A DNA stretch of 64,000 nucleotides from DASRAU01 sp035638075. Lineage in GTDB: Bacteria > Acidobacteriota > Polarisedimenticolia > Gp22-AA2. Every line of letters begins with the position of its first letter. Position 1 is the first letter of the stretch. The position numbers and the translations under genes are program-made. The stretch is taken from assembly GCA_035638075.1 (NCBI GenBank), contig DASRAU010000029.1, positions 62,001 to 126,000 of the forward strand, in the 5' to 3' direction. The notes below the pieces were generated by a model. That model was not told the DNA's origin. It searched no databases and saw only the letters and a list, made by a program, of their open reading frames with translations. Positions 1-8,752 of the stretch are shown here, one piece after another.

Positions 1-1089
1 TCAGGGCAGCGGGTGGTGCTTGAAGAACTCCCACATGAGCTGCGAGGCGTTGATGTCCTTGTTGACCGGGCCGACGCTGGCGCGCGGGTTGGGGACGATG
101 CCGCCCTTGGCTTCGAGCTTGGTGACCTTGCCGCCCGGCCAGGTGTGGCCGCCGTCGTCGAGGGTCCAGAGCTCGACCTCCGAGCCGTCCTTGCACGGAC
201 CCCAGCGCTGCAGATGCGCCTGCCCCTTCGACTCGGTGGCGGGGGCTCCCTCGCAGCCGTCGTGCTTCGCCCAGGTGGCGATGCACTCCTGCTCGGGCTT
301 GAACATCTCGTCCTCGAACGCCGACTTGTAGGTCGGGCCGCCGTCGTACGGCAGGTAGCCGTCCTTCTTCCCGTGGAAGACGATGAGCGACACGGGGCGC
401 GGCGGCGGGCCGTAGAACTCGCCGACGGCTCGCTGCGCGGCGACCGGGGCGAACGCCGCGATCCGGTTCGACAGCTGCGTCCCCAGACGGTACGACATGT
501 GCGCGCCGTTGCTGATCCCGGTGACGTAGATCCGCTTCGGGTCGATGGTGAACCACTTCGGCAGGTCGTCGAGGACCGCGTTGAAGTACGCCACGTCGTC
601 GATGTCCTTCTGGCGCTTGTCCTTCGGCGTCATGCCGGCGTTCCAGTACAGCAGCCGGTCGACCTGGGTGGCGTTGGTCGCGGCCGGGTACAAGGCGATG
701 AAGTTCTCCCGGTCGGCGACGTCGCTCATCCCGCTCTGGAAACGGGCGACGCCGGGGTTGCCACCGCCGCCGTGGAGCACCATGACCACCGGCATCGGCG
801 TCCCCTTCTTGTACCCGCTCGGGACGTGGAAGATGTAGAAGCGCTGGCGTCCCTGCATCTTCGTGAGCCAGCGGCCGTACTCGCCGGGGCCGTAGTCCCC
901 CGGCTCGTTGAGCCAGAGGAGATCGACGCGGTAGTCGTCGTCGACGATGCCCCCCGGAGGGCCGGGAGACTTCCCCTTCTCGTTCTTCGATCCGCCCGGG
1001 CCGCCGTACATGACGCCGGCCTGCGAGCAGGCGAGGAGCCACACGAAGAAGATCGACAGGCCGTGCAGGAAGCGTGAGCGTCGGCGCAT
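1..1089 (-). CDS. PHB depolymerase-family (LpqC-like) esterase, probable lipoprotein
   Basis: Secreted alpha/beta-hydrolase of 362 aa related to polyhydroxybutyrate depolymerases and feruloyl esterases. The N-terminus has three arginines, a hydrophobic stretch and a lipobox-like LLAC with Cys21, so it is probably lipid-anchored. HGGGG (residues about 106-110) supplies the oxyanion loop, GISNG (191-195) carries the nucleophile Ser193, and a His in DGGHTWPGG near residue 330 is the likely catalytic base. Length is normal for the family. The stop codon occupies the first three bases of the window, so the gene is complete. It follows the radical SAM gene on the same strand after about 60 nt. The true substrate cannot be read from the sequence; members cleave esters from short-chain PHB to acetylated or feruloylated sugars. 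Confidence 0.85.
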   Translation of the reverse strand: MRRRSRFLHGLSIFFVWLLACSQAGVMYGGPGGSKNEKGKSPGPPGGIVDDDYRVDLLWLNEPGDYGPGEYGRWLTKMQGRQRFYIFHVPSGYKKGTPMPVVMVLHGGGGNPGVARFQSGMSDVADRENFIALYPAATNATQVDRLLYWNAGMTPKDKRQKDIDDVAYFNAVLDDLPKWFTIDPKRIYVTGISNGAHMSYRLGTQLSNRIAAFAPVAAQRAVGEFYGPPPRPVSLIVFHGKKDGYLPYDGGPTYKSAFEDEMFKPEQECIATWAKHDGCEGAPATESKGQAHLQRWGPCKDGSEVELWTLDDGGHTWPGGKVTKLEAKGGIVPNPRASVGPVNKDINASQLMWEFFKHHPLP

Positions 1090-1151
1090 TCGGGAATCCC
1101 CCGCCTCGATCGGCGGACGCCACGCCCGCCGCCCCGTGAGGCGGACGGATC

Positions 1152-3167
1152 CTAACCGATCGCGGGCGACGTGACCGGGAGGGGCTGCGGCGGCGGGGGC
1201 ACGGGCCGGCCGTGCTCGGCGATGCGCTGGAAGACGCTCTTGTAGATGTCGTCCACGACGCGCAGCTTCTTGATGTTCGGCATTCCCTGCGCCGCCGCCA
1301 CCTCCGCCTCGGGAGACAACGGCAGGAAGTCCACGGCCGGGACGCCGTTGTACTTGGCGGCGTGCCGGTCGCACAACTCCTCGAGAAGCGCCAGGTGGTG
1401 CGGCTCGAACTTCTCGAAGGAGCTCCCGACCCGCAGCAGCAGCTCGACGAAGACGTCGGTCAGGGCCAGCGAGATCTGGGCGCGATCCCGGAGGTTGGCG
1501 TAGAGCCGCCGGTACACCTCGGGCAGGATGCGGTTCAGCTCGCTCTTGAAGGTCAGCGGCAGGGGCGCGATCGGGATGTTGCGGTCGAGAATCATCTCCC
1601 CCGCCGCCTCGCGCGCGATGTTCACGTCGAGGTCGCGGAGCGTCTCCTGGATGGTGACGTGGTAGCGGGCGAACTGCACGACGAGATGCTTGGCGCGGAC
1701 CATCAGATGAGGCGCGACCTGTTCGGCGTGGTCGAGGATCTTCGCCGCCGCCGGCAGCGCCTCGGGAGCGGCGCCGAGCTTCTCGACCAGCGCCTTCGCG
1801 TCGGGCTTCGGAATCGGCTTGTCGTGCCGGTGCGGCGACTGCCCGGCGAGCGACAGGAAGCCGCAGATGCGCTCGGCATACGCGTCCCACGAGTAGACGT
1901 GGTCGAGCAGCCACCGGTAGCCGCGCAAGAGCTCCAGCCGCGTCATCGACTTCGGGATGATGTTGGTGCGCGCGCGGGCCGGGCCGAGGTTCTTGTTGCG
2001 CGCCAGCGACACGACGCGCCCCTCGTGCATCAGGCGCATCCACAGCCGCGTGCCGAGCGGCGCCATCAGCATGTAGATGCCGATCGACGGCAGGCACGCC
2101 TTCTGCAGGAAGTCGTACGTGGTCTGGAAGATCGACGTGTCGTCCTCGTCGAAGCCGACGATCATCCCGGAGCGGATGCCGATGCCGTAGCGCAGCAGCG
2201 TGTGGATGTTGTCGAGCAGGTTGCCGCGCAGGTTCTGCAGCTTGTTCGCCCCCTTGAGCGACCCGGGGTTGGCCGACTCGATGCCGATGAACACCATGTC
2301 GAAGTTCGCGGCGGCGAGCAGCTCGCAGAACTCCTTGTCCCCCGACGCGGTGATGCACATCTGCGTCGAGTAGTACATGGGGCGGTCGAGCGTCTCGTTG
2401 AACGCGATGAGCGCGCGCAGAAGCTCCTTGGCGTACTTGCGGTCGCCGCCGAACTCGTCGTCGCAGAAGAAGATCCACTCGTAGCCGAACGCCGCCATCG
2501 CCTTCACTTCCTCGATGACGGTTTTGACCGGCTTGTGGCGCTGGCGGCGGCCGAAAAGATAGATGACGTCGCAGAACTCGCAGTCGTACGGGCACCCGCG
2601 CGTCGTCTGGACGGCGCCGAGGTGGTAGTGCTTCATCGTGTCCCGGATGCTGTCCCAGCGCGGGATGGGAGACGTGTCGAGCTCGGGCTTGTCGATCTGG
2701 TGGTAGACCGGCTGCGGCGCGCCCGCATCCCAGTCGCGCAGGAACTGCGGCCAGGAGACCTCGACCTCGCCTGAGAAGACGACGTCGAAATGCGCCTGGT
2801 ATTCCTTCGGAGCGCTCGAGGCGCCGGGGCCGCCGGCGCAGGTCATCACGCCGCGCTTGCGGAAGATCTGCGCCAGCTCGATGCCGCGCGGCCGGTGCAT
2901 GCCGTAGCCGGTGACGCCGACGAGGTGGTACTCGCGGTCGAAGACGGTGTTCTCGTCGATGACGCCGTGCACCACCTCGTCCCAGAGCTGGACGTAATAA
3001 CCCTCTTCCGGGGTGAGGCCGGCGACGGTGGCGAGCCCGAGCGGCGGGTAGATGTTGAGCACCTCGCACAGCGAGGCCTCTTCGCCCGTGACCCAGAGCA
3101 TCTCGTTCTTGGCGTACGGGCTCACCAGCAGGATGTTCTTCACTCCGCGGCCGTTTTCGGACGTCAT
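1152..3167 (-). CDS. B12-binding-domain radical SAM protein (DUF4070-type)
   Basis: 671 aa. The N-terminal half resembles a cobalamin-binding domain: NILLVSPYAKNE start, a YPPLGLATVAGL segment and a GVTGYGMHRP loop. It is followed by a radical SAM core with the cluster motif RGCPYDCEFC (CxxxCxxC) near residue 185. The long C-terminal part is the type described as DUF4070. Such enzymes perform radical methylations or rearrangements, often on lipids or natural products; the substrate here is unknown. The start ATG overlaps the stop of the upstream acyltransferase-ACP gene as ATGA (3164-3167), so the two are very probably translationally coupled. That suggests it acts on an acyl or polyketide product. 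Confidence 0.85.
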   Translation of the reverse strand: MTSENGRGVKNILLVSPYAKNEMLWVTGEEASLCEVLNIYPPLGLATVAGLTPEEGYYVQLWDEVVHGVIDENTVFDREYHLVGVTGYGMHRPRGIELAQIFRKRGVMTCAGGPGASSAPKEYQAHFDVVFSGEVEVSWPQFLRDWDAGAPQPVYHQIDKPELDTSPIPRWDSIRDTMKHYHLGAVQTTRGCPYDCEFCDVIYLFGRRQRHKPVKTVIEEVKAMAAFGYEWIFFCDDEFGGDRKYAKELLRALIAFNETLDRPMYYSTQMCITASGDKEFCELLAAANFDMVFIGIESANPGSLKGANKLQNLRGNLLDNIHTLLRYGIGIRSGMIVGFDEDDTSIFQTTYDFLQKACLPSIGIYMLMAPLGTRLWMRLMHEGRVVSLARNKNLGPARARTNIIPKSMTRLELLRGYRWLLDHVYSWDAYAERICGFLSLAGQSPHRHDKPIPKPDAKALVEKLGAAPEALPAAAKILDHAEQVAPHLMVRAKHLVVQFARYHVTIQETLRDLDVNIAREAAGEMILDRNIPIAPLPLTFKSELNRILPEVYRRLYANLRDRAQISLALTDVFVELLLRVGSSFEKFEPHHLALLEELCDRHAAKYNGVPAVDFLPLSPEAEVAAAQGMPNIKKLRVVDDIYKSVFQRIAEHGRPVPPPPQPLPVTSPAIG

Positions 3168-5203
3168 CGTGCCGTCTCCTGCAGCGACGACACCTCGGCG
3201 ACGATCTGCCGCAGGGTCTTCGCCGCCGTCACCCGCTCCATGAAGGAGGCGGGCGGCTCTCCCATCGTCGGGATCACCGCGCGGCGGAACGCCGCGATGA
3301 TCTCGACGCGCTTGATCGAGTCGATGCCGAGGTCGGCTTCGAGATTGGCGTCGAGCCCCAGCATCTCCGGCGGATAGCCGGTCCGGTCCCCGGCGATCTC
3401 GAGGAGCACGTCGACGAGCGGCCGCGCCGCCGCGGCGGCCGGGGCCGCGGAAGCCGTCGGCGCGGCGATCGGCGCGGCCGGGGCGGTCGGCGCCGCCGAA
3501 GGTGTCGGCGCGGCAACCGGCGCCGCTGGCACCGGAGCCGGGATCGGACGCGCCGGCCGCGGCGCGGCGGCCGCCACGTGCGGTCGCGCCTCCAGACGCA
3601 TCGTCGGGGCGGTCGCCGGGGCCGGGCCCGCGTCCATCCCCTGCCCGCGCAGGAAACCGGTCATCACGGCGCGCTGGGTCTCGAGGAACTGCCGCATCGT
3701 CTCCTGGAACATCGCCATCGCTTCCTGCTGCGCGCGCGCCGGCACCCGGACGGCGGCCGGCCGCGGCGCGGACGCCAGGCCTCGGGCGAGGAAGAGCGCT
3801 TCGAGATCGACGCGGGCGCCGGCGGCCCAGAGGCGGCCGAGCGCGAAGACGAACGACGCGAGCGACGGACGACCCGGCAGATCGCAGGCGACGGCGACGT
3901 GCGGCCGGCCGCCGAGGATCTGGCGCACCAGCCCGGTCAGGACGTTCTTCGGCCCGACCTCGACGAACAGGCGCGCGCCGTCCCGGTACATCGCCTCGAT
4001 CTCGTCGCCGAAACGGACCGGGCGCACAAGGTGCTCCTTCAGGACCGCCGCGACCGCGCCGTCCCCGGAGCCGTGCGGCTCGCCGGTGCTGTTGGCATAG
4101 ACCGGGACCCGGGGCGCCGCGAACCGGACCCTTTCGAGCGCCGCGGCCAGGAGATCGCGCGCCGGGGCCATCAGCGGCGAGTGGAAGGCGCAGCCGACCG
4201 GGATGGCCCGCACGCCAACGCCGCGCTCTTCGAGAATCGCCGTCGCCCGCTCGATCGCCGCGCGCGAGCCGGAGAGGACCGTCTGGCGCGGCCCGTTGAG
4301 ATTGGCCAGCGTGATGTCCGGCTCGCCGGCGAGGATCGCCGCCACCCGCTCGTGGCCTTCGGCCACCGCCGCCATGGTGCCGAGATCCGCCCGCGCGGCG
4401 TCGAGGATGCTGCGGCCGCGGGCGAGCGACAGGCGCGCCAGCGACGCTTCGTCCAGCGATCCGGCGGCGCAGAGAGCGACGTACTCGCCGTAGCTGTGCC
4501 CGCCGGCCATGTCGGGATCGACGCCCGCGAGACGCAGGGCGCGGAACACCGCCATGCCGGCCGCGCCGAGCGCCGGCTGGGCGCGGTCGGTGCGGGTCAG
4601 CGCGGCCTGCGCGTCGCCCGCGCCCGCTCCCTCTGAACCGGCCGCGCCGCCGTGCGTCGCGGGGAACAGGACGCCCATGAGCGGCGGCTCGAACCGGCCG
4701 GCCAGCGCCCGCGCCGCGTTCTCGAAAGCAGCGCGCGCCTCGGGCATCGCCTGCGCCAGCTCGCGCAGCATCGCCGGGTACTGCGACCCCTGGCCGGGGA
4801 AGAGAAACGCGACCTTGCCGGCCCCGTCCGCCGGCGCGACACCGGTCGCGATCCCGGCGGGATCGACCGCCGCAGCGCCGCTCCTCAGCAGGCGAATCGC
4901 GGCGGGAAGCCGTTCGGCCAGCTCGCCGGTGGAGGCGGCGACGATGGCCAGCGCCGCCGGTCCGGACGAGGCGGCCGCGTCGCGCCAGAGCGCGAACGAC
5001 AGGGTCGCGGCATCGACGCCGGCGGGAACCTGGAACGCCTCGATGCGCCGCGCCAGCTCGTGCAGCGTGGCGGCGCGCCACACGAACAGCTCGTGCGACC
5101 AGGACGCGGGCTGCGGCGGCGGAAGGAAGGCGAGCTCAGCCGCCGGATCGGCGGCCGGACCTGTCAGATCGGACGTGGCGTTGTCGGACTGCGTCGGGCG
5201 CAA
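3164..5203 (-). CDS. PUFA-synthase-like acyltransferase-ACP protein lacking a ketosynthase
   Basis: About 679 aa from a TTG start; GTG at 5239 is an in-frame alternative. An N-terminal linker containing ELFVWRA resembles the segment that follows the ketosynthase in PfaA-type synthases. Then comes an acyltransferase with GQGSQ (about 137-141), GHSYGE (Ser237) and a CAFHSPLM loop typical of malonyl loading. An Ala/Pro-rich linker leads to an acyl carrier domain with LGIDSIKRVEI, where Ser near 629 would carry phosphopantetheine. No ketosynthase, reductase or dehydratase is present in the protein or next to it, which is unusual. A TTGACA/TACAAG promoter lies just upstream, which rules out translation starting at the earlier TTG at 5332. 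The gene overlaps the radical SAM gene by 4 nt. Confidence 0.8.
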   Translation of the reverse strand: MRPTQSDNATSDLTGPAADPAAELAFLPPPQPASWSHELFVWRAATLHELARRIEAFQVPAGVDAATLSFALWRDAAASSGPAALAIVAASTGELAERLPAAIRLLRSGAAAVDPAGIATGVAPADGAGKVAFLFPGQGSQYPAMLRELAQAMPEARAAFENAARALAGRFEPPLMGVLFPATHGGAAGSEGAGAGDAQAALTRTDRAQPALGAAGMAVFRALRLAGVDPDMAGGHSYGEYVALCAAGSLDEASLARLSLARGRSILDAARADLGTMAAVAEGHERVAAILAGEPDITLANLNGPRQTVLSGSRAAIERATAILEERGVGVRAIPVGCAFHSPLMAPARDLLAAALERVRFAAPRVPVYANSTGEPHGSGDGAVAAVLKEHLVRPVRFGDEIEAMYRDGARLFVEVGPKNVLTGLVRQILGGRPHVAVACDLPGRPSLASFVFALGRLWAAGARVDLEALFLARGLASAPRPAAVRVPARAQQEAMAMFQETMRQFLETQRAVMTGFLRGQGMDAGPAPATAPTMRLEARPHVAAAAPRPARPIPAPVPAAPVAAPTPSAAPTAPAAPIAAPTASAAPAAAAARPLVDVLLEIAGDRTGYPPEMLGLDANLEADLGIDSIKRVEIIAAFRRAVIPTMGEPPASFMERVTAAKTLRQIVAEVSSLQETAR

Positions 5204-5303
5204 GCGACCCCCCGGGCCCCCCCGGACAAGAACCGGCACCGCAGCCGGGTTCCCGTTCGCCGGCCGCCTTCCTGAGACACGTCGATGAAGCGCGGACCCG
5301 TCC

Positions 5304-5332
5304 CTTGTACGGTGCCCCGGAATGCTTGTCAA
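5304..5332 (-). promoter_or_regulatory. Sigma70-type promoter for the AT-ACP/radical SAM operon
   Basis: On the minus strand, a perfect -35 TTGACA (5327-5332) is followed after 17 bp by TACAAG (5304-5309, four of six matches to TATAAT). Transcription would begin near 5297, leaving a leader of about 60-95 nt before the possible GTG (5239) or TTG (5203) starts. It is one of only two close matches to the consensus noticed in this GC-rich window. Confidence 0.55.
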
Positions 5333-5417
5333 GTGCTTCCTGCGTCAAGAGTTCGTCACCGGCGCGGGGATTCCGCCCGTGGCCTTCGAGGGGCGGGACA
5401 GCGGCCGGAGCGGCCGT

Positions 5418-8400
5418 CTAGGGGCAGGTGCGGCCGATGAGTTCGGCGCCGTCGCTGCCGACCTCGAGGGTGCCGCCACAGAGGTTCTCGGCACGCACGA
5501 GGTAGTAGCGCGCCTCCCCGGAAGCCGGCACGGTCGTGTCGATCCCGGCCAGAACGGTGGTGTTGGACCGGAGGCACACCCCCGAGGCGCTCGAGAAGTC
5601 GCTGGGTGAGCCCGAGACGAGGAGATCGTAGGTCGGCTGGCCGGTGCCGCCGGCGTTCGTGGACGCGGTCCATTCGAGCGTCGTCGTGTCGGCCAGAAGC
5701 TGCAGGGTCACCTCCGCCGGCCGCGACCAGGCGTTCGGGTTGGCAGGGGCGCAATCCACGTCGTCCAGGAAGGTGTCGCCGTCGCTGTCGGGGCAGAGAT
5801 CAGGCCAGGTCAGGACCCGCTGGTAGATGCGCGTGTCCTCGGAGTTGTAGATCTCGAGGGTGACGCGCGCCGGATTCGCCGTGCTGTCGGCGGTGACGAA
5901 CCCGTAGACCTGCGACGAGTCGTCCTTGAACAGGATGTCGGGCCCGGTGTCGGTCGTCTTGGTGCGAAGGGTATTGCCGAGCGGCGTCGGGCTCAGCTCG
6001 TAGAAGTGGTAGGGCGGCGCCTGGTCCAGTCGCATGACGCCGCTCCAGTGCTGGTCCCCGGAAATCAGCACCACGCCGCAGATGTGGTTCGTCCGGATGA
6101 AATCGAGGATCTCCTGGCGCTCGGTCTGGTAGGCGACCCAGGAGTCGTTCCCGGTCGTCCCGTGGTTGCTCCACATCACCGGCGAGACCAGGAACTTGAA
6201 CCGGGCGGGGGTGGACAGCAGCCAGGCCTTGAGATCGGCCTTGGTCATAGCACCAAGCATGCTCTTCGATGCGGTATCGGGGTCGTCCTCGTGGTTGCGG
6301 TTCGTCCGGACGTCGGGCATGTAGAAGGCGGCGTCCCCGGCCTGGAAGGCAAACGAGATCTCTCCGGCCAGGCGCGGGTCCGGGTTGTGCGACCCCTGGT
6401 AGAGATCGAACGCTCCCCGCGCGTACGGATAAGGCAGCGAGGTTCCGCTGTTCCAGTTGTCCTCGATGTCGTGGTCGTCCCAGATCATGAAGGTCGGCAC
6501 CCGCGCCAGGAACGGCGCGAGCAGCGCCTCGCCCCAGTTCTCGCGGTAGCGCTTCCCGTAGCCGAAGACGGACCACTCGGACTGCAGCGGCTCGTCGGCG
6601 TAGATCTGATCGCCGATGAGGAGGGTGAAGTCGGGCTGCCGCGCCTGGAGGTTCGGCACGAGGGTGTAGGGATCCTGGCCGAACTCGAGGTCCGCCCCGA
6701 TGGCGAACCGGGTGATCCGCCCGGGACCCGGGGTGGCGAGCGTGGTGAAGGCCGCTTCGCTTTGCGGCTGGACGACCCCGTCGAGCAGCAGCCGGTACTC
6801 GTAGCCGCTGGCCGCGGCGAGCCCCGCGATCGGGACGACGCCGGTCAAATCCCCGTCCTCGTCCGTGCCGACCGGCCCGGCGATCGTCCCCGGCCAGGGC
6901 GTTCCCGCCGGCTTCCATTCGACCGCGAGGGAGGCGGGCCGATCCGAGCGGCCCCACACCTTGATGGAGGTGTCGGTGACGGCGCCGAGCATCGGGCCGC
7001 TCCGCAGCCGCGCCAGCGGCGACAGTCCCGGGAAGAACGACACGCTGCCGCCGTTGGTCTCGTTCGGGGGCGCATCGAACGTCGCGGCGGTGGCGATGTC
7101 GGCGGTGCCGTCGCCGTCGAAATCGGCCATGACCACGCGGCTGCCGAAGAGATCGCCGGCGTCGCTCTCTCCACCGGCGTCCTCGAGCACGAGCGCCTGG
7201 CGCGCCTGCAGACCCAGGTTGGTCGAAGCGTAGACCAGCAGCGCGCCGGCCCCCACCGCCCCGCCGAGGGCGCTGCCGGGAACCCCGACCGCCACGTCGG
7301 CGCGTCCGTCGCCGTCGAGATCGCCGGCCGCCACCGCCGTGCCGAAGCGGCCCATCGTCTCGAGCGGCACGCCGGCGCCGTTCTCGAACAGGCAGGGGCG
7401 CTGCATGAAGGTGCCAATGAGGCCGAGGAACGGGCAGACCATCCCGGCGTCCACCACGCCCGACTGATCCTCACCGGGGACGCCGACGACGAGATCGTCC
7501 TTGCCGTCGTCGTCCAGGTCGCCGGCGGCGATCGCCGAGCCGAAGCCGTCGTCCGCCTCGCTCGTCTGGAGGTCCGCCTCCTGCGCCAGGCGCGGCCCCG
7601 GCACGAGGCCGGCGGCCGAGCCGTAGAGCACCCCGACCACGCCGGCGTTGTCGGCGGTGCCGATCTTCTTCCCCGGGATCCCCACCGCGAGGTCGGTACG
7701 CCCGTCGCCGTTGAAATCCCCCGTGGCGAGCGCGGCCCCGAACCGGTCCCCGTCCTGAAGCGCCTGCGAGAAGGCGGCGTCGGTGAGCACGCTGCCGGTG
7801 CCGAGCCCCGTGGCGGATCCCGGAAAGATCAGGACCGCCCCCGCGTCGGCGTGGCCGCCGATCGTCCTTCCGGGGGCGCCGGCCGCCAGATCCACGAAGC
7901 CGTCCCCGTTGAAATCCCCGACCGCCAGCGCCCGGCCGAACTCGTCGCCCTCGGCGCTCGCCGCCCCCGCCTGCTCCTCGACGAGGGGACCCTGCCCCGA
8001 CAGGAAGAACTCCTCGCTGTGAAAGCGGAACAGGACGCCCGCGTGCACCGTCTTGCCGGCGGGGATCTTGTTCGGCGCAGCGACCACCACGTCGTCGAAG
8101 CCGTCGTCGTCGAAATCGCCCACCGCGATGGCGTCGCCGAAATCGTCACCCGGAACCGGGTTCCCGCCGGCGTCACCCTGCTGGTAGATGCTCATGCGTC
8201 CCTGCGTCGGGCCCGCCGACGAGCCCTGGAACGGATACAGGAGCCCGGCGCGCGGTCCGCCGAAGAGCGATCCCGCCGGCATGCCGATGGCGAGGTCCGC
8301 CACGCCGTCCCCGGTGTAGTCGCCGGCCGCCAGCCCCTCGCCGAAGCGGTCGAGGCTGTGGACGCCGCCGAACAGCATCCGCCCGCCGTGCACGAAGTAG

Positions 8401-8624
8401 GCATCGTGCAGGTTGACGATGGGCGGGAGCGGGTCGTTCATCGCGGTGCAGATGGGCGCGGGCAGGACGGCATCGCGGCCCGCCGGCTCGGGCGCCGTCC
8501 CGGCCAGGGCCGGCGAGGAGAACGGCGCCAGGAGACCCAGCAGAAGGGCCTGGAGAGCGTGGACGAGCGCCGGGAGCGTGCCCGGCCGGGCAGAGATCCC
8601 CCCTCGCTGCTGCGTCCTGATCAC
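5418..8624 (-). CDS. FG-GAP beta-propeller fused to PhoD-like phosphatase, secreted
   Basis: About 1068 aa. The GTG start at 8624 is preferred because a GGGAGGGGG purine run lies about 10 nt upstream and a signal peptide ending SPALA follows. ATG at 8669 is in frame but has no ribosome site close by. Residues about 60-530 hold seven FG-GAP/integrin-like repeats, each with a calcium-type DxDxDG loop (for example GDFNGDGFVDLAAGAP), enough for one seven-blade propeller. A fibronectin-like spacer precedes a PhoD-like metallophosphatase with GDQIYAD, WDDHD and ISGDQHWSG metal-ligand motifs. A DSDGDTFLDDVDC calcium loop and a further beta-rich tail end the protein. It probably acts as an extracellular phosphodiesterase or phosphatase. 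It stands alone between the promoter above and the exporter operon. Confidence 0.85.
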   Translation of the reverse strand: MIRTQQRGGISARPGTLPALVHALQALLLGLLAPFSSPALAGTAPEPAGRDAVLPAPICTAMNDPLPPIVNLHDAYFVHGGRMLFGGVHSLDRFGEGLAAGDYTGDGVADLAIGMPAGSLFGGPRAGLLYPFQGSSAGPTQGRMSIYQQGDAGGNPVPGDDFGDAIAVGDFDDDGFDDVVVAAPNKIPAGKTVHAGVLFRFHSEEFFLSGQGPLVEEQAGAASAEGDEFGRALAVGDFNGDGFVDLAAGAPGRTIGGHADAGAVLIFPGSATGLGTGSVLTDAAFSQALQDGDRFGAALATGDFNGDGRTDLAVGIPGKKIGTADNAGVVGVLYGSAAGLVPGPRLAQEADLQTSEADDGFGSAIAAGDLDDDGKDDLVVGVPGEDQSGVVDAGMVCPFLGLIGTFMQRPCLFENGAGVPLETMGRFGTAVAAGDLDGDGRADVAVGVPGSALGGAVGAGALLVYASTNLGLQARQALVLEDAGGESDAGDLFGSRVVMADFDGDGTADIATAATFDAPPNETNGGSVSFFPGLSPLARLRSGPMLGAVTDTSIKVWGRSDRPASLAVEWKPAGTPWPGTIAGPVGTDEDGDLTGVVPIAGLAAASGYEYRLLLDGVVQPQSEAAFTTLATPGPGRITRFAIGADLEFGQDPYTLVPNLQARQPDFTLLIGDQIYADEPLQSEWSVFGYGKRYRENWGEALLAPFLARVPTFMIWDDHDIEDNWNSGTSLPYPYARGAFDLYQGSHNPDPRLAGEISFAFQAGDAAFYMPDVRTNRNHEDDPDTASKSMLGAMTKADLKAWLLSTPARFKFLVSPVMWSNHGTTGNDSWVAYQTERQEILDFIRTNHICGVVLISGDQHWSGVMRLDQAPPYHFYELSPTPLGNTLRTKTTDTGPDILFKDDSSQVYGFVTADSTANPARVTLEIYNSEDTRIYQRVLTWPDLCPDSDGDTFLDDVDCAPANPNAWSRPAEVTLQLLADTTTLEWTASTNAGGTGQPTYDLLVSGSPSDFSSASGVCLRSNTTVLAGIDTTVPASGEARYYLVRAENLCGGTLEVGSDGAELIGRTCP

Positions 8625-8752
8625 GGAAACGTGACCCCCTCCCGCCACACTGCGGCTGGAAGAGAACATGTCACGCCACGCTAGCGACGGCAACCTCCGA
8701 GATGGTGATGGGCCGCACTTACCGGGGGGGCGGCACCTGGGGGCGCGGCCGA

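Noticed and set aside
3420..3560. GCC/GGC-rich repeat tract resembling a CRISPR or VNTR array
   Set aside because: It encodes the Ala/Pro linker before the ACP domain; there are no regular repeats and spacers.
1..5081. Very long open frames on the minus strand joining the esterase and radical SAM region
   Set aside because: High GC keeps many frames open. The extra parts are Arg/Ala/Pro-rich with no domain, while shorter frames carry the recognisable enzymes.
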